From assembly GCF_000016645.1 (NCBI RefSeq), contig NC_009441.1, positions 4,898,001-4,962,000 on the forward strand: a stretch of DNA of 64,000 nucleotides, in the 5' to 3' direction. This DNA comes from Flavobacterium johnsoniae UW101. Its GTDB lineage: Bacteria; Bacteroidota; Bacteroidia; Flavobacteriales; Flavobacteriaceae. Below the pieces are notes generated by a model. That model saw nothing but the letters and a program-made list of their open reading frames with translations. It ran no database searches and was not told where the DNA came from. A program made the position numbers and the translations under genes. This document shows, piece by piece, positions 32,085 through 40,712 of the stretch (position 1 is its first letter; each line of letters opens with the position of its first letter).

Positions 32085-33761
32085 TTATTTTTTCAATTCC
32101 TTTAATTTAGACTCCATCACATCTTTATTCAATTTTACCTTTACCATTCCTGTTGGATGAAATCTTCTTTTTAGGTCGATGGCGTTATAGACTATAGTGT
32201 AAACGTCATTTCCTTCTGGGATTAAACACAAAGGCGTTCGCATAATATCCCACCATTTATCGACTTTAGTTTCTATTGGTAAATAATGTGCTTCTGCCCA
32301 ATTGATTCCGTCTGCAGATAATGAATACGCAATCATATTTGGTAAATGATGCCCCCAGCCGTCTGGCCCTCCGTCGAAAATCGCGATGTACATTCCGTTT
32401 GGCAACTGACTTACAATTGGATTTTCTACGAATAACGGATGCATGGTCTTAATTGGTTCCAAACCTTTATTCATTCTCAACCAAGGACCTTCTAAACTTT
32501 TTGATTCAGCTAATGCAACAAACCATCCCTTTCCTGATTTTTTCGGATAATCTGCCCATGAATTGAACGGATACGCACCGCTGTAAAATCCGAAGTATTT
32601 ATCGCCTACCTGATAAGGAAAAAAGGAAGCAACACCCTGACGACCTTCCCATGGTAGAGAATCTAATCCTGGTTCCATAATGATTCCAATATTTTTATAA
32701 GGACCACCAATTCCGTCGATTCCATCTACAGTCGATTCACAACGCCAAATTCTTCCGAATGAATGATTTGGTTCTATTTCTTTACTTACCGTATACGCCA
32801 AATAATAGCCATACCATTTGTTTGCTTTTTCGTTGAAAATTGGCATATAAGACCAAATAGCTGCACGACGATCATTCATTGGATTATCATCTTCTGTAAC
32901 GGCATAAGTTCCGCTTGCTTGATAAATAGTTGATTCTCTTTTCCAATGGATTGCATCTTTACTTGTCCAATGTCCGATTTTGGTTTTTACACGATCGTAA
33001 TAGTAATCAACGCCTTTTTCACCTGCTCTTTCAGTTGGAAACATGTGATACATATCGCCAACTTTTACAACGCGTCCGCCTTCAAAACCACCCTGAATTC
33101 CTTCAGTTCCAGACATTCCTTCATCAATAACGGGTTTATTTTCTCCGCCAATAACTTCGAAAAGCGGTTTTTCATCTGAAAATCCTTCTACGATAAAAGT
33201 TGGATTCCAAAGTTTTCCATCTGGAAAATTGGCGTTTCTTGGTTCTAGTTTTTCAGAAGCTTTTACAACTCCTAAAACTGCAAATAATCCTTTTCCAAAA
33301 TTTAATGTTTGTGTTCCTTTTGAGAAAGAAATCGCATATACATTTACTGGAGGTAAACCTGTAATGGTCAATCCGTTTTCTAAAATTAATTTGACATTTT
33401 GAAACTTATCAGCTTGAAGATAATCTGAATTATTTTCTTGAAAAACTCCAATCAAAACCTGAACTTGTTCTTTAAATTTTAATTGTAATGGAGCATTATT
33501 TTCATTTTTATATTTATCTAAAGGAAGTTCAATTCCTGTTAAGCCTTGCAATTCTGGAGCTAAACGGGCAATATTGTGTTTGCTTCCTGAAAATACATGA
33601 GCGTATTGTGCGGTTTTGAATGTCTTGTATTTTGATTTTACAATTTCAAATGAAGCTGGTTTCCATGCTGTGGTTTGTGCTGTGGCTTGGACGCAGACAG
33701 TTACCAGCATTATGAAAGCGGTTTTTAATTTGAAGTTGTATTTTGTGTCTTTTGAAAACAT
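32085..33761 (-). CDS. Secreted two-domain protein with C-terminal beta-propeller glycosidase-like domain
   Basis: 558 aa from the ATG at 33761, which opens a signal (KTAFIMLVTVCVQATAQ). An in-frame TTG at 33812 lies within a dispersed repeat and is rejected. Residues about 35-200 form a strand-rich N-terminal domain of unknown type. From about 210 (PVIDEGMSGTEGIQGGFEGG) the pattern of a five-bladed propeller appears: VGDMYHMFPTERAG, WTSKDAIHWKRES, WYGYYLAYTVSK, YFGFYSGAYPFNSWADYP. It resembles GH43-superfamily proteins, but I do not recognise the exact family. Neighbours are another propeller lipoprotein and the GH78 rhamnosidase, so a role in trimming rhamnogalacturonan is inferred. Confidence 0.72.
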   Translation of the reverse strand: MFSKDTKYNFKLKTAFIMLVTVCVQATAQTTAWKPASFEIVKSKYKTFKTAQYAHVFSGSKHNIARLAPELQGLTGIELPLDKYKNENNAPLQLKFKEQVQVLIGVFQENNSDYLQADKFQNVKLILENGLTITGLPPVNVYAISFSKGTQTLNFGKGLFAVLGVVKASEKLEPRNANFPDGKLWNPTFIVEGFSDEKPLFEVIGGENKPVIDEGMSGTEGIQGGFEGGRVVKVGDMYHMFPTERAGEKGVDYYYDRVKTKIGHWTSKDAIHWKRESTIYQASGTYAVTEDDNPMNDRRAAIWSYMPIFNEKANKWYGYYLAYTVSKEIEPNHSFGRIWRCESTVDGIDGIGGPYKNIGIIMEPGLDSLPWEGRQGVASFFPYQVGDKYFGFYSGAYPFNSWADYPKKSGKGWFVALAESKSLEGPWLRMNKGLEPIKTMHPLFVENPIVSQLPNGMYIAIFDGGPDGWGHHLPNMIAYSLSADGINWAEAHYLPIETKVDKWWDIMRTPLCLIPEGNDVYTIVYNAIDLKRRFHPTGMVKVKLNKDVMESKLKELKK

Positions 33762-33787
33762 TGGTTTTTTATTTTTTGGTTCTGATT

Positions 33788-33879
33788 TTGCGTCATTGCG
33801 AGGAACGAGCAATCACATTTACTATATCAAGCTTTGTGCAATCATAGTGAGGTTGCTTCGTTCCTCGCAATGACAAACT
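33788..33879. repeat. Dispersed palindromic repeat family B, copy 6 (GCGAGGAACGA variant)
   Basis: About 90 bp: GTCATTGCGAGGAACGAGCA on the left and CGTTCCTCGCAATGAC on the right. The arms belong to a sub-family shared with the copy at 50779-50873. A short TTAGT/ACTAA array follows at 33893-33941. Confidence 0.85.
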
Positions 33880-33934
33880 AGACGTTTAAAACTTAACGAC
33901 TAATCACTAAGGACTAGGCACTAATTACTAAGAA

Positions 33935-36121
33935 CTATAGAGCTTTGTAACTCACTTTATACTCCACATTTGGTTTTACAATCAACTGATATTTATTTTT
34001 GGCTAATTCTGTAATTGTTCCAGAGTTTGTTTTAGGTTTGCTGGCACTTTCAAAAATTAATTTTCCTTCTCCTTCGCCTGCTTTTACTTTGATTTCTTTG
34101 GTACTGCAATACACGGCAACTTCTCCATTTGGTGTTGGCACTTTTCCTTCCATCCACTTTAATCCTCCTAAATTTGGTTTAATTTCATATTCTGAATAAC
34201 CTGGAGCGGTTGGTTTTACACCTAAATAATATTTTCCTAATAAATAAATCGGACTTGCGCCCCAAGCGTGGCAAAGGCTTTTTCCGTAAGGGCGACCGTA
34301 CATCGTTAAATGCTCTGTTCCTTTTTTGTTCGGATTGTATTCTTCCCAGAAAGATGTTGCTCCCTCATTCAGCATTCCGCCCCAATAGTTTTTCATTTCT
34401 TTTAAAACATAATCCTGTTCGCCCATCGCACACAAAGCTTCCAACTCGTAAAAACGCATGTATGGGGTTGTAATTTGAAGAACATCTTTATTCAGCAACA
34501 CCTTATTTTTTACGCTTTGTTTTTGTTCTTCAGTAAAATAATTGAAGAAAATACCGAACATATTAGCGTATCTCGTTACGATGTTTTGGATTTTTCCATC
34601 GATACGTTGGTGTTTCATTACGTTTTCTTTTTTATCCCAAAACACATCAAATAACTTCGTTTTTAAATCAGTTCCTAATTTTTGATATTGTTTTTGATCT
34701 TCACTTTTACCAGCAATTTCAGCACTCACCGCCATCGCTTCAAGACTTCTCGCTAAAAGCATCTGTTCAAAACTCACTTCGCCTGTTTTTGGAAGTCCAT
34801 CTGCCCAATCAATAAAAACCCAGTCGCCTTCTAAAGGTTCCAAAAATCCGTTTTTATTTCTTCTTTCTAAACAGAAATCCATAAGTGATTTCATTCTTGG
34901 ATAAAAAGTTTTGATAAATTTCGTATCGCCTGTATGCAAGTAGTAATCGTAAACACCAACAAACCAATACAACGAATAATCCATTATAATGTTTACGTGA
35001 GCCGTTACAGGATCTTTTCCGCGAAGCGCTAACAAAGTTCTTTCTACCGAAGCCGAATCAAAGAATAAATAATAATTCATTAAATAACTTTGATAAGCGT
35101 CGCCAGACCAAACCCAGCGGTCACGTTTAATTCCGTCAATAAAAAATTCTCGAGAAGTTAAATGCATCGTATAAGCCGACACATCCCAAATTTTATTCAA
35201 TTGTTCATCCGAAGATTTGAATGCCCCACGATAATCTAATGGCAAATATTCATAAAGCATCGAAATCGAATCGTATTTTATTCCTGCATCTGCTTGCACC
35301 TGAACATAGCGGAATGCTTTCGATCCATCATGCGTATAAGTTTCAGATTGTTTTCCGTCGAAAGATAAATGATCTAAAGTTTCGCATTTGGCAGAATCCA
35401 ACGCTTCTTCGCGAGATTCTCCATAATAAAGAGCAAGTTTTCCTTTTCCTTTTAAGCCGTGAATTTTAATGTAACCGAAAGTTTCTTTACCAAAATCTAC
35501 TAGTTGACCAATTCCTGCTTTTTCTGTTTTTTTAGCACTTAAAGGTTTGGTTGTTAATTTAAATCCTGAAGGTTTGTTTTCTGGCGAATTAAAATTCCAA
35601 GAACCAACTGGAACCCAAGGCGTACCAGATTGTTGTGCTTTTCCGGTTTCATCAATCCAAAGTTTATCTTCGTTGGTAACTTTCCATGAAGCATCAGATT
35701 TAATGTATTTTCCATTAATATAAATAGCCGGTAATACTTCCTGATTGTAAACTTTAAAAGAAATTTTGTGTTTTCCGGCAGGAACTGCGATTGATTTTGG
35801 CTGTCCGTAAATCTGAACGCCATCTAAAAGTAATTGAAAAGGGCCTTCTGAAAAGATTTTCACTTCGTCTGGTTTTGGAATATCTACTTCTGTCTGAAAA
35901 GTGACCAAAGCATACGGACTATAATATTGCCAAAGTGGCGGAAACACAGCTTCACGTTCTGTGCGTCTTACTTGCATTTTATTGCTTAACCAAACTTCGA
36001 AATCTCCTGGATACCAGATCCATGTCGCTTCTTTTGGTTTTTCTTGTGCTGATGATAACGAACAACAAAAAAGGGAAACAAAAAGAAGTAAAGTCTTAAA
36101 AATGGAAAAGCGGTTTAGCAT
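33935..36121 (-). CDS. Secreted GH78 alpha-L-rhamnosidase
   Basis: 728 aa with a Sec signal (cleavage SSA|QE, about residue 26). An N-terminal beta domain (about 30-150) and further jelly-roll strands precede an (alpha/alpha)6 barrel. The GH78 signature is clear: REFFIDGIKRDRWVWSGDAY (about 340-360) with the conserved Asp/Arg/Asp cluster, LEGDWVFIDWADG, and GATSFWEEYNP with the downstream acidic pair (about 600), then a C-terminal beta-sandwich. The known activity is release of terminal alpha-L-rhamnose. It is the first gene of a long minus-strand glycosidase run and has a putative operator-promoter 20-64 bp upstream of its start codon, so it probably heads that transcription unit. Confidence 0.92.
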   Translation of the reverse strand: MLNRFSIFKTLLLFVSLFCCSLSSAQEKPKEATWIWYPGDFEVWLSNKMQVRRTEREAVFPPLWQYYSPYALVTFQTEVDIPKPDEVKIFSEGPFQLLLDGVQIYGQPKSIAVPAGKHKISFKVYNQEVLPAIYINGKYIKSDASWKVTNEDKLWIDETGKAQQSGTPWVPVGSWNFNSPENKPSGFKLTTKPLSAKKTEKAGIGQLVDFGKETFGYIKIHGLKGKGKLALYYGESREEALDSAKCETLDHLSFDGKQSETYTHDGSKAFRYVQVQADAGIKYDSISMLYEYLPLDYRGAFKSSDEQLNKIWDVSAYTMHLTSREFFIDGIKRDRWVWSGDAYQSYLMNYYLFFDSASVERTLLALRGKDPVTAHVNIIMDYSLYWFVGVYDYYLHTGDTKFIKTFYPRMKSLMDFCLERRNKNGFLEPLEGDWVFIDWADGLPKTGEVSFEQMLLARSLEAMAVSAEIAGKSEDQKQYQKLGTDLKTKLFDVFWDKKENVMKHQRIDGKIQNIVTRYANMFGIFFNYFTEEQKQSVKNKVLLNKDVLQITTPYMRFYELEALCAMGEQDYVLKEMKNYWGGMLNEGATSFWEEYNPNKKGTEHLTMYGRPYGKSLCHAWGASPIYLLGKYYLGVKPTAPGYSEYEIKPNLGGLKWMEGKVPTPNGEVAVYCSTKEIKVKAGEGEGKLIFESASKPKTNSGTITELAKNKYQLIVKPNVEYKVSYKAL

Positions 36122-36140
36122 AGTAAGTTTATTTTGGGAC

Positions 36141-36185
36141 TAAAGATAAGTGTTATTTTTACATTTCACAACCTGTAGTATCCTG
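36141..36185 (-). promoter_or_regulatory. Putative activator site and promoter of the GH78-led block
   Basis: On the minus strand: CAGG (36185-36182), six bases, CAGG (36175-36172), 23 nt, then TATCTTTA (36148-36141), one base from TAnnTTTG. A TTG abuts the second CAGG (36171-36169), 20 nt from the box. The geometry is identical to the susC site. Confidence 0.6.
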
Positions 36186-36286
36186 TTATTTCATAAAAAA
36201 CTATGATTCTTGATAAATTTTTAAGGGAAAAATTATGACTTATCACTTTTTTAGTACTAAAAAAAATGATGTTAGAATTTTATGGG

Positions 36287-36535
36287 ACACGGATGAGACG
36301 GATTCGCTATTGCGAAGACGCGGATGAAAACGGATTTTTTAAACACATAGAAACATAGACTTCCTTTGCACATAAAAAGGCGTTTCACTTGCTTACATAC
36401 ACATATGTGTTAATGACTAGTCATTTTCATTATTCTTATTTAGCAAAGAAAATAAAAATCTATGTTTCTATGTGTTTAAAAAATCCGTGTCAATCCACGT
36501 CTTTACGAAGTAAATCCGTTTTATCCGCGTTCTAA
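36287..36535. repeat. Family A palindrome (copy 2) nested within an ATCCGCG-type palindrome
   Basis: The gap from 36122 to 36549 has no gene. Its core (36338-36480) is a full family A element with arms AACACATAGAAACATAG and CTATGTTTCTATGTGTT and internal AAAGGCGTTTCACTTG. It is flanked by ACACGGATGAGACGGAT (left) and ATCCGTGTCAATCCACGTC / ATCCGTTTTATCCGCGT (right), complementary to each other, so one palindrome sits inside another. Confidence 0.85.
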
Positions 36536-36549
36536 TTTAGGCTAACAAT

Positions 36550-37368
36550 CTAAGCAATCATCTTTTCAGATTCATTTTCATCTTCTAAAATATAGTTAGA
36601 AGGCGTTTTGCCCAAATGCTTTTTGAACATATAAATAAAAGCACTAGCTGTTTCGTAACCTAAATCTAAAGCAATTTCTTTTATGGATTGTTTTTCGCCC
36701 AATCTTTTAATGGCTTCCAGTAATTTCATTCTGGTGCGCCAATCGCTGAAATTCATTCCCAATTCTTTTATGAATAATCGTGATAAAGTTCGGCTACTCA
36801 TAAAAGAAAGTTCGGCATAATAATCAATTGTTTGTTTACTCGAAACATCACTCATTAAAAGTTCTACCACTTTCTGCAGCCTTTCATCATTTGTAGTAGG
36901 CAAAAAAGTGGCGCTTGGCACTATTAAAGCCAGTTCATCTAAAAAGACATAAATGATCCTTAATTGTGATTCTGTTAAGTTACCACTTGTTCCAAAAGAA
37001 ATAATTTTGAAAACCAACTGCTTTAAAAACATCGGAATATCAAACGAAAAACTCTTTTCTGGCAATCCTCCAATTGCAGAAGGATCAATAAAAACACTGT
37101 AATAGTTAACGTCTTTCTGAAAAGTAACCTGATGCTCTACTCCGCTTGGAATCCAAAGGCCTTGCAACGGATTTACAACCCAAATGTTATTGCCGACCAC
37201 AACATTCATTACGCCACGAGTTGCATAGATCAATTGAGCTCTTGGATGCGAATGGGAGATACACATTTCGTTGTTAACTGTTTCAGTATAACCTATAACC
37301 GGGATTGAGGAATCTACTTGATATCCAAAATCCGTTGCTACTCTATATGTCCGATATTGACTATTCAT
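36550..37368 (-). CDS. AraC-family transcriptional regulator with cupin sensor domain
   Basis: 272 aa. The N-terminal half is a cupin-like sensor (SHPRAQLIYATRGVMNVVVG, WIPSGVEHQVTF at about 38-82). The C-terminal ~100 residues hold the paired helix-turn-helix of AraC proteins (SSRTLSRLFIKELGMNFSDW and IKEIALDLGYETASAFIYMF, then the conserved FKKHLGKTPSNY). No membrane segment is seen, so it is a cytoplasmic regulator. It is divergent from the Fsr-like exporter gene, 101 bp away, which is the classic layout for a regulator controlling its neighbour, and is probably its main target. A perfect -7 type box TATATTTG (37380-37373) lies only 4 bp before the start codon. Control of the adjacent GH78 block is possible but not shown. 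Confidence 0.9.
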   Translation of the reverse strand: MNSQYRTYRVATDFGYQVDSSIPVIGYTETVNNEMCISHSHPRAQLIYATRGVMNVVVGNNIWVVNPLQGLWIPSGVEHQVTFQKDVNYYSVFIDPSAIGGLPEKSFSFDIPMFLKQLVFKIISFGTSGNLTESQLRIIYVFLDELALIVPSATFLPTTNDERLQKVVELLMSDVSSKQTIDYYAELSFMSSRTLSRLFIKELGMNFSDWRTRMKLLEAIKRLGEKQSIKEIALDLGYETASAFIYMFKKHLGKTPSNYILEDENESEKMIA

Positions 37369-37469
37369 TGTCCAAATATAGCAATTCTGACATTACTATT
37401 CTTTTAATCTTTGCAAAAAATAATACAGCTGTTGTTTTTTAACCTAATTTAAAAATCAAAAAATATCTC

Positions 37470-38684
37470 ATGGACACTATTAAAGCAAATCCTGACATAG
37501 TTAAAAAAACCACTTATTCGATCTTATTTATCATTAGTTTTTCTCATCTAATTAATGATCTTTTACAGGCTGTTGTTCCTTCAATTTATCCGCTTTTAAA
37601 AGATAATTTTAGTTTAAGTTTTACTCAAATTGGTATTATTACTTTGACTTACCAAATGGTAGCGTCTATTTTACAGCCATTTGTGGGAATGTATACCGAT
37701 AAAAACTCAAAACCATACTCGCTGATTATTGGAATGTGTTTTACAATGGTTGGACTTTTCTTTGTTTCGATCGCTTCGAGTTTTATCAACTTATTATTAT
37801 CAGTAAGTTTAATCGGAATCGGATCTTCAATTTTCCATCCAGAATCTTCACGTGTGGCGCATTTGGCTTCTGGCGGAAAAAGAGGTTTGGCGCAGTCTAT
37901 TTTTCAATTGGGAGGAAATGCAGGAAGTGCGATCGGACCATTATTAGCTGCTTTTATCGTTATTCCGCACGGACAATCTTATATCGCTTGGTTTTGTATT
38001 ATTGCGTTAGTCGGTGTTTTTGCTTTGTATAAAATTGCGATTTGGTACACGGCACATTTATCGGAAAGAAATGCCAATAAAGCTTCTCATCAAATTGAAA
38101 CACATCATTTGTCTAAAAACCGAGTAATTGCTTCGTTGATTATTTTATTGGTTCTGATTTTTTCTAAATATTTCTATATGAGCAGTATTACGAGTTATTA
38201 TACTTTCTTCTTGATAGATAAATTCCACATTACGATTCAGCAGTCACAAGTGTATTTATTCTTGTTTTCTGGCGCTGTTGCAGCTGGAACTTTAATTGGC
38301 GGACCAATTGGAGATCGATATGGCAGAAAATATGTAATCTGGGTTTCTATTTTAGGTGTTGCACCGTTTACTTTAATGTTACCTTACGTTTCTTTATTCT
38401 GGGTTGGAGCTTTATCTGTAATTATCGGATTGATTCTTTCATCTGCATTCTCAGCAATTCTAGTTTATGCAACTGAATTAATGCCCGGAAAAGTCGGACT
38501 TGTAGCGGGTCTTTTCTTCGGTTTTGCTTTCGGAATGGGCGGTTTAGGTTCTGCTATTTTAGGAAAAATTGCCGATGCTACAAGTATTGAATATGTATTT
38601 AAGATTTGTGCATTTCTGCCTTTAATTGGGGTTATTACTGGATTCTTACCTAATTTGGAGAAGAAAAAGAAAGCTCAGGAATAA
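37470..38684 (+). CDS. fsr-like: MFS transporter, fosmidomycin-resistance (Fsr) type
   Basis: 404 aa, twelve predicted transmembrane helices. The start matches the Fsr subgroup (FSHLINDLLQAVVPSIYPLL, residues 22-42) and includes the MFS loop motifs (GMYTDKNSKPYSLIIGM; GDRYGRKYVIW in the second half) and IGIGSSIFHPESSRVAHLAS. Known Fsr proteins export fosmidomycin and related compounds by proton antiport, although the natural substrate in most bacteria is unknown. It is divergent from an AraC regulator. The hairpin at 38745-38782 ends the transcript. It has no obvious link to the pectin genes; a sugar-like or toxic metabolite as substrate is conjecture. Confidence 0.9.
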   Translation: MDTIKANPDIVKKTTYSILFIISFSHLINDLLQAVVPSIYPLLKDNFSLSFTQIGIITLTYQMVASILQPFVGMYTDKNSKPYSLIIGMCFTMVGLFFVSIASSFINLLLSVSLIGIGSSIFHPESSRVAHLASGGKRGLAQSIFQLGGNAGSAIGPLLAAFIVIPHGQSYIAWFCIIALVGVFALYKIAIWYTAHLSERNANKASHQIETHHLSKNRVIASLIILLVLIFSKYFYMSSITSYYTFFLIDKFHITIQQSQVYLFLFSGAVAAGTLIGGPIGDRYGRKYVIWVSILGVAPFTLMLPYVSLFWVGALSVIIGLILSSAFSAILVYATELMPGKVGLVAGLFFGFAFGMGGLGSAILGKIADATSIEYVFKICAFLPLIGVITGFLPNLEKKKKAQE

Positions 38685-38687
38685 TTT

Positions 38688-38790
38688 TAAACACATAAAA
38701 ACATAGTATTTGAATTGTCTTTAAAAGGCATTTCATTTCATAATAAAACACATAGTTTTCTCGATTGAAAGCTATGTGTTTTTTTTATGA
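38688..38790 (+). terminator. Intrinsic terminator formed by a truncated family A repeat
   Basis: AAAACACATAG (38745-38755) pairs with CTATGTGTTTT (38772-38782) and is followed by a T run, giving a good rho-independent terminator for the MFS gene. Upstream sequence (AACACATAAAAACATAG, AAAGGCATTTCATTT) shows this is a shortened family A element. Confidence 0.75.
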
Positions 38791-38912
38791 AATCTTTAGT
38801 TTCCTGTCAATGATATGAGAGCTTCATAACACAAAAAAGTCCTTCTATAACTAATTAATGTTTTTGAATTATTTTCCAAAATACCTTCGTTATAAATTTA
38901 ACCCAAAAGACC

Positions 38913-40283
38913 ATGGAAACAACACAATTTATAACAGCAAAACAATTATTGGGAGGCTGGTTGCCACAAAACCCACAAATTGTAGAAGATTGGATTGTAA
39001 AAATCAAAAAACTGACTAAAAAAAATCCAACACCACTTATTCCTGAAATTGCCGAATTTCAAAATCTAGTGTATTCAGATCCTGTTTTGTATGCGAATGT
39101 GCAGGGAATGTTTGCCGAAGCTTATTTCTTAAAACAAAGAACCCCTCTACTTTGGGAACCAGAACCAATGACTTTTGAGGATTTTCTTGTTTTACTAAAC
39201 GGAATCATGCAAACCGCTCCCGAAGCCTACCAAACTGGCGCTCCTGGAAATCAAACGCCTGCAGGTATGATTGGTTTTCCTATTAATGCTCTTTTGGCTT
39301 GGCCAATGGCTACCAATTTCGGTTATGATGTTTTTTCAAATGCTTTAGTCAATCAACAGCTAAAAAAAATATTAAACTACTGGTCTAAATTTTTGGTTAC
39401 AGAAGATTCTCGCTATGTTTTAATAGAAAATGATCCTTCTGAGAATGTAATTGCTTGGTTGAGCGAAGTGGCACAATCAGAAATGATGCAGGTTGCCCAA
39501 GGAGCATTAGGTTTAGAATCGAATCCTATTCCGCCTAATGCTACATTTTCTGATGTTTTTATTTCAGATCCTTCAGATCCATATTACGGTTTTAAAAGCT
39601 GGGATGATTTTTTTACGAGATTATTTTGTCCAAATGTACGTCCAGTTACTGCACCCAATGATGATTCAATTATTGTAAATGCCTGCGAGTCGGCGCCATT
39701 GCAAGTGGCTAAAAATGTGGCATTGTCAGATCAATTTTGGTTAAAAGGACAGCCATATTCTTTAGAAAACATGATGAATTTTGATGAACTTGCACCTCAA
39801 TTTGATGGAGGAACAGTTTATCAGGCTTTTTTGAGTGCCTTGAGTTACCATCGCTGGCACAGTCCTGTAAACGGTAAAATTGTAAAAACGGCTGTAATAA
39901 ATGGTTCTTATTATTTAGAAAATTTATATCAGGGTTTCTACAATCCAGCAGGAGCCGATTCGAGTGCACCTAACAATTCACAGCCCTTTTTAACAGCAGT
40001 TGCCACCAGAGCTGTTATATTTATTGAAGCAGATAATCCAGCCATTGGACTTATGTGTGTAATACCTGTGGGTATGGCAGAGGTTTCGAGCTGTCAAATA
40101 ACAGTAAAAGCCGGCGACGTTGTAAAAAAAGGCGACGAACTGGGTATGTTTCATTTTGGAGGCTCAACACATTGTTTGCTTTTTAGACCGGGTGTAAATT
40201 TAGATTTCACTACTTATGAAACACCAGGCTTAGACGCTCCTAATAACATTCGTGTAAACACACAAATTGCAAAAGTGCTTTAA
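38913..40283 (+). CDS. Soluble phosphatidylserine-decarboxylase-like protein with N-terminal PSDC-type domain
   Basis: 456 aa with no membrane segment or signal. Residues about 20-190 fit the helical domain found in front of some PSD-like enzymes (PSDC, PF12588, assigned by memory). The catalytic part starts near FKSWDDFFTRLFCPNVRPV (227-245), includes YHRWHSP with the conserved His (312-318) and the self-cleavage motif GGST with the pyruvoyl-forming Ser at 418. True bacterial membrane PSD is shorter (about 220-320 aa). Proteins with this N-terminal domain include amino-acid decarboxylases such as the fungal tryptophan decarboxylase PsiD, so the substrate may be a free amino acid rather than a phospholipid. 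It is monocistronic, with terminator-like repeats on both sides. Confidence 0.85.
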   Translation: METTQFITAKQLLGGWLPQNPQIVEDWIVKIKKLTKKNPTPLIPEIAEFQNLVYSDPVLYANVQGMFAEAYFLKQRTPLLWEPEPMTFEDFLVLLNGIMQTAPEAYQTGAPGNQTPAGMIGFPINALLAWPMATNFGYDVFSNALVNQQLKKILNYWSKFLVTEDSRYVLIENDPSENVIAWLSEVAQSEMMQVAQGALGLESNPIPPNATFSDVFISDPSDPYYGFKSWDDFFTRLFCPNVRPVTAPNDDSIIVNACESAPLQVAKNVALSDQFWLKGQPYSLENMMNFDELAPQFDGGTVYQAFLSALSYHRWHSPVNGKIVKTAVINGSYYLENLYQGFYNPAGADSSAPNNSQPFLTAVATRAVIFIEADNPAIGLMCVIPVGMAEVSSCQITVKAGDVVKKGDELGMFHFGGSTHCLLFRPGVNLDFTTYETPGLDAPNNIRVNTQIAKVL

Positions 40284-40295
40284 AAGGCATTTTAC

Positions 40296-40347
40296 TTTCA
40301 TAAAAAAAACACTCTGTTTTCTAAATTGAAAAGCTAGGTGTTTTTTT
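40296..40347. terminator. Degenerate family A hairpin acting as shared terminator
   Basis: AAAAAAAACAC (from 40302) and GGTGTTTTTTT (to 40347) form an imperfect stem with inner TTTTC/GAAAA pairs, between the convergent decarboxylase and SymE-like genes. The preceding AAAGGCATTTTACTTTCAT resembles the family A core. Confidence 0.65.
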
Positions 40348-40549
40348 ATTTTATTTCAATTTCATTATTGGTTGTAATAATGATTTTATTTTGCTGCTGT
40401 GCAATCGTTACGAAATTCCCGTAATTAAAACCGATTTTCTGAAGCCATTTTCCGTAAAGACGTATTTCTGGAAATATAACGTATCGATGATCACGTCTTG
40501 AAATTGTTTTTGGCTGTATTTTTAATCGTCTTTTCACTGATTGTTTCAT
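40346..40549 (-). CDS. SymE-like type I toxin family protein
   Basis: 67 aa, basic. The C-terminal ~45 residues match the SymE/AbrB-like pattern: FPEIRLYGKWLQKIGFNYG followed by a strand-rich VTIAQQQNKIIITTN. In Escherichia coli SymE is an SOS-induced RNA-degrading or nucleoid-condensing toxin held in check by the antisense RNA SymR. No antisense RNA can be shown here, though the 163-bp AT-rich divergent region (40550-40712) could hold one. It may also be a harmless relative; many Bacteroidetes carry such small genes. Its placement among a small XRE gene and a HigBA pair makes this a small defence or addiction-type island. Confidence 0.6.
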   Translation of the reverse strand: MKQSVKRRLKIQPKTISRRDHRYVIFPEIRLYGKWLQKIGFNYGNFVTIAQQQNKIIITTNNEIEIK

Positions 40550-40712
40550 TTTATTTTTATTTCATTGAAACAAAAATAGTAAAAATTATACTACAAATAA
40601 TATTTTTTAGACACTAAATTATTGTTTTAGGGCAATTTTGAGTATTTAAAGTATTCTTTTTATTATATTTAAATTATAAGATATTTGCATGAAATGTCAA
40701 TAAATCAACATT

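Noticed and set aside
36550..37368. The AraC protein as the regulator that binds the CAGG-N6-CAGG module next to it
   Set aside because: It is close to only one of three sites and its divergent layout points to the MFS gene as target; nothing in the sequence links it to the CAGG motif, so the idea was kept out of the calls.
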